The notes beneath the pieces were generated by a model. The model worked only from the letters and a program-made list of their open reading frames with translations, ran no database searches and was not told where the DNA came from. From the NCBI GenBank assembly GCA_047967505.1, contig CM106541.1: 64,000 bases of DNA. One strand, written 5' to 3'. This DNA comes from Dipteris shenzhenensis. Lineage: Eukaryota; Polypodiophyta; Polypodiopsida; Gleicheniales. Both the position numbers and the translations under genes were made by a program. The number at the start of each line of letters is the position of its first letter. Positions within the stretch are counted from its first letter, which is position 1. Positions 61,110 through 64,000 of the stretch are shown here, piece by piece.

Positions 61110-62100
61110 ACTATTAGCCGGAAAAGAAATCAAGACCAAAGGCTAGAGGCTAAGCATGGCGACGCTCGAGGGCCATAGAGGAAAGGAGAACGTGAGGGCG
61201 AAACGTTATCATGGGAGGGGAAAAGGAATTAGAAGGGAAGGGAATGAAGAGGGAGACTATGACACAAGGGGAAAGGGAGAGGGGAAAGAGAAGCATGTAC
61301 ATGATGGGAGGAGGAATGTAAAGATGGAGACATCAAGGAAAGAGGACCATGCTTCATTTTGAAAGGAAGGGAAGGGAGAAATCAAAGTACTAGCTAGGTG
61401 GCTTTACAAGAATGAGCGTGTCTCATCAAGGAATAGCCCCCTCCTTTTATAGCCAAGAGAGAGGGTCTCTCCCAATAAATGCATCCTCCCACATGCATGG
61501 TGTGCGTGGAAGAGTCTCCCATGTGGGCTAGGCGGTTACGCACTCCCAATCGTGTGCGATAACGCTTGGCCACATTTTTCCACATATATCAACTCCCATA
61601 TCCCAAGTCTATGATACTCCCTTGGTCTCTTCCCAATTTTATAATACATTCAAACATCTAGGAGGACAAGTGGAGGGTTGGCACAAGGAATCTTGCCACC
61701 TCATCCTACTTTTCCCATTATTTAACTTGCATCCTTGGACTATCTATACCTCCCCCACATGGGCCTATCCTATATGGAGGGAATAACCCAATATAATATC
61801 CCTCTCCACCTATTTTATATTACTTCTCCCATGGACTTTGAGCCATATCTCACTAAATGCAGCCTAGGTGGAGGGGTGGCACATGGAGGAGCCATGCCAC
61901 CTTACATTTTATAATATTACTACCATGGATTATGTACAACACACCTTATGGGTCCTCTTACGTGGAAGGGTGGCACATGGTCATGCCCTGCCACCTCAAC
62001 CCTTGGCCCTATGCACACCATATTTTATTATACTATTGCCACACATACAAACACACACTCATATTTATGCCTTTTTCCTTAGACAAATTTATCCATAACA
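61110..62100 (-). repeat. 3' LTR of Ty3 copy 2
   Basis: Starts TGTTATGGAT at 62100 on the minus strand, after a polypurine tract at 62101-62113. It aligns along its length with 42632-43622, including the TATA box (61451-61445). Confidence 0.88.
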
Positions 62101-64000
62101 GTTCCCCCCCCCAGGCAGAGAATGCACAGCATTTCCATGCCTGGGTCCATCACGCAAAAAGAAGGGCTTGAGATAACGCTTGTTGATCACCTTCCTGCCA
62201 TATGGCTCATGCAGCTCCTGAACTTGTACAGACCCATTGCTACGTTCCTTGACGACTTTGTATGGACCGGTCCACAATGGTAGAAACTTCTTATCCATTT
62301 GGTGGTCCAGTCTGTTATCAAAGCATAGCACAACATCCCCCTCAGCAAAGTGTCTTTCCCATCCCTTGCGAATCTTAGCATCCACGCGGGCCTTTTGTCG
62401 ATTCTTTTGAATCTTTGTTTGATGTAGGGCAAGGCGTCGGGTTTCATCTAGCTTCTCAAGTTGCACTAACCGGGCCTCTACATGTTCATCTTCTGTCATC
62501 CTCTATTCTTGTGCCAATCTCAAAGCTAGAATCTCTATCTCTAGTGGTAAAACGGCCTCAGTACCATATACCAACTCAAAAGGAGTGTGACCTGTAGATG
62601 TTTTATGAGTGATGTTGTAAGCCCATACGGCTTCTGTGACCTTCTGATCCCACTGGCTCCTATTCCCTGTGGCCGTTTTTCCCATGGTTTTACAAAGGAG
62701 GCCATTGGTCCACTCCGTTTGACCCATGGATGCTGGATAATAGATGCTAGAAGTGTGATGATCAATACCCATGCGATCCATGAGTAACTCCACTGCTTCA
62801 TTTAAGAATGGACTCCCATGGTTGGAGACTATTTCCATGGTGTCCCAAACCTTGTGCAGATACGTTCAAATATGAAATTTGAAACTGCCTTACCATTTGC
62901 AGTGGGGAGGGCGATAGCTTCAGCCCACTTAGTGACATACTGAGTGGCTACCAAAAGATACTTCTTTTTGCGGGCAGTCATGGGCAAGGGCCCGACAAAA
63001 TCTATTTCCCACTTCTGAAACGGATGGAGACATCACTGGGTGATGTTGCCCAGGACGCAAATCCTTCCTACCAAAGAATTGGCATGGTTCACAGGTTTTG
63101 CAATACAAAGTGACATCCTTGAACAAGGTCGGCCAATAGTATCCAGCATGTAAAATCTTCTTAGCTGTATAGTCATTGGCATAGTGGCCTCCACAAAATC
63201 CATCATGATAATGCTTCAATACCTTAGGTACTTCATCTGCATCAATGGCCCGTCTATCCCATCCATGCCTTGACGGTACAACACCCCATCAAAGAGGGTG
63301 TAGCACCTACTATCTCTGCGGATCTTCTTTCTCTCATAGCTAGTACTTTCTGGAGGAAAGGAGAAAGCAGTCAGAAACCTATAGATACTGCCATACCATG
63401 GATCCCCCACTTCTATGGCTGCTACAAGGGTTACATCGAGGCACTCCTCTAAATCAATTAAAGCATTCTTCAAGTTGGAATAACCCCCTTTTACAATTTT
63501 GAAAGAAAAATCATATTCTTGTAGAACTGTCAGCCATTTGGCCAACCGGCCCATGGGATTTGGTGATTGAAGAACCTGCTTTGCAAGACCATTGCTAGAG
63601 ATTATAATGAAGGACTTTCTAGCCACATAATGCTTAAATTTCTCAATGCAGAAAACCAAAGACAAGGCATGCTTGTTAGCCTCTGAGTAGCGTCGTTCGG
63701 TGTCGAGCAATTGTCAAGAAGTAAGTCAAACGGGATACATGAACCGATCCTCCCCTTGCTGGAGAAGAATACATTCCAGAGTGTGCTCACGAAACCCAGG
63801 ATTGATATAGAAAGTCTTTGACTAATCTGAATTGCGTAGAATGGGTTCTGAAGCCAGAGCATTCTTGATTTGTGCAAACCCATGATCACAATCCTCATCC
63901 CAAGAGAAATCAACCCCATCTTTTAATAGCATAGTCATGGGTCGTGTCAAAGCAGCATATTGATCAATGAAGCGGCGATAGTATCCTGCTAGATTGACAA
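62101..64000 (-). pseudogene. Ty3 pol (RT end, RNase H, integrase), broken
   Basis: GYYRRFIDQYAALTRPM near 63990-63940 closes the RT. RNase H covers ~63920-63500 (DGVDFSWDEDCDHGF; ERRYSEANKHALSLVFCIEK), with a stop or frameshift near 63715. The integrase HHCC zinc finger lies at ~63210-63075: KHYHDGFCGGHY and YCKTCEPCQ. The core's last part (62838-62503) has SNHGSPF, where SDNGSPF is usual, and keeps the catalytic Glu region GQTEWTNG. The tail (62499-62089) has KARVDAKIRKGWERHFAEGD and LPLWTGPYKVVKE. Frame breaks near 63218, 62880-63050 and 62500 make this copy inactive. Confidence 0.87.

Larger units (their letters stand above)
61110..64000 (-). mobile_element. Ty3/gypsy retrotransposon copy 2, cut by the window edge
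   Basis: Same family as the element at 39.7-43.6 kb, on the minus strand. Reading leftward from 64000: the end of RT, RNase H, integrase zinc finger, integrase core, integrase tail, polypurine tract and 3' LTR. It keeps the ~1.2-1.4 kb missing from copy 1. RT, gag and any 5' LTR lie beyond the window. Confidence 0.9.

Noticed and set aside
1-64000. CRISPR array, bacterial operon or organelle insertion
   Set aside because: No regularly spaced short repeats with unique spacers, no bacterial gene clusters and no plastid or mitochondrial genes were seen.

Overview
The window reads as nuclear DNA of a land plant with a large, repeat-rich genome. Two plant gene pieces support this: a first exon of a plastid CRT-like (CLT family) transporter with a transit peptide, and an ABF/AREB/ABI5-type bZIP gene with GT-AG introns. 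The resident repeats also fit: Tat/Athila-like Ty3 elements, copia-like gag pieces, L1-type LINEs with a plant zf-RVT tail, a Helitron and a tRNA-derived SINE. A seed-free plant such as a fern is my guess from the overall style, but nothing in the sequence proves it. No virus, organelle or bacterial segment was recognised.

Layout. At 1-3.7 kb a CLT first exon lies between two ~400-bp direct repeats. At ~5.4-11.17 kb there is a Helitron: a decayed Rep-helicase, then a four-exon gene with an unbroken frame for a GIY-YIG nuclease-domain protein, then a hairpin-plus-CTAG 3' end. From 11.2 to 24 kb there are AT-rich spacer, microsatellites, a tandem tRNA-SINE, a small LINE 3' fragment with a 14-bp target duplication, and a purine-rich block. 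From 24.0 to 31.95 kb (minus strand) is the bZIP gene; its second intron is ~6.8 kb because it holds a truncated copia-like element that itself contains a solo LTR. From 32 to 39.6 kb is mostly spacer with old direct repeats and one 48-nt near-perfect hairpin. At 39.7-43.6 kb is an internally deleted Ty3 element with its 3' LTR. At 45.3-48.9 kb there is a composite inverted/direct repeat. At 50-53.2 kb lie an LTR-like segment and a decayed copia gag. From 53.8 to 61.1 kb are three L1-type LINE copies, each joined by its poly-A to (GT)n. From 61.1 kb to the right edge (minus strand) is a second Ty3 element of the same family, cut by the window edge.

How it fits together. Only the bZIP gene looks like a complete functional host gene; it should encode an abscisic-acid-response transcription factor. 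The CLT exon has good coding and splice features, but no further exon was found here. The most unusual items are the apparently intact GIY-YIG gene inside an otherwise decayed Helitron, and the repeated joining of LINE 3' ends to (GT)n tracts. All calls come from reading the sequence; no database search was possible.
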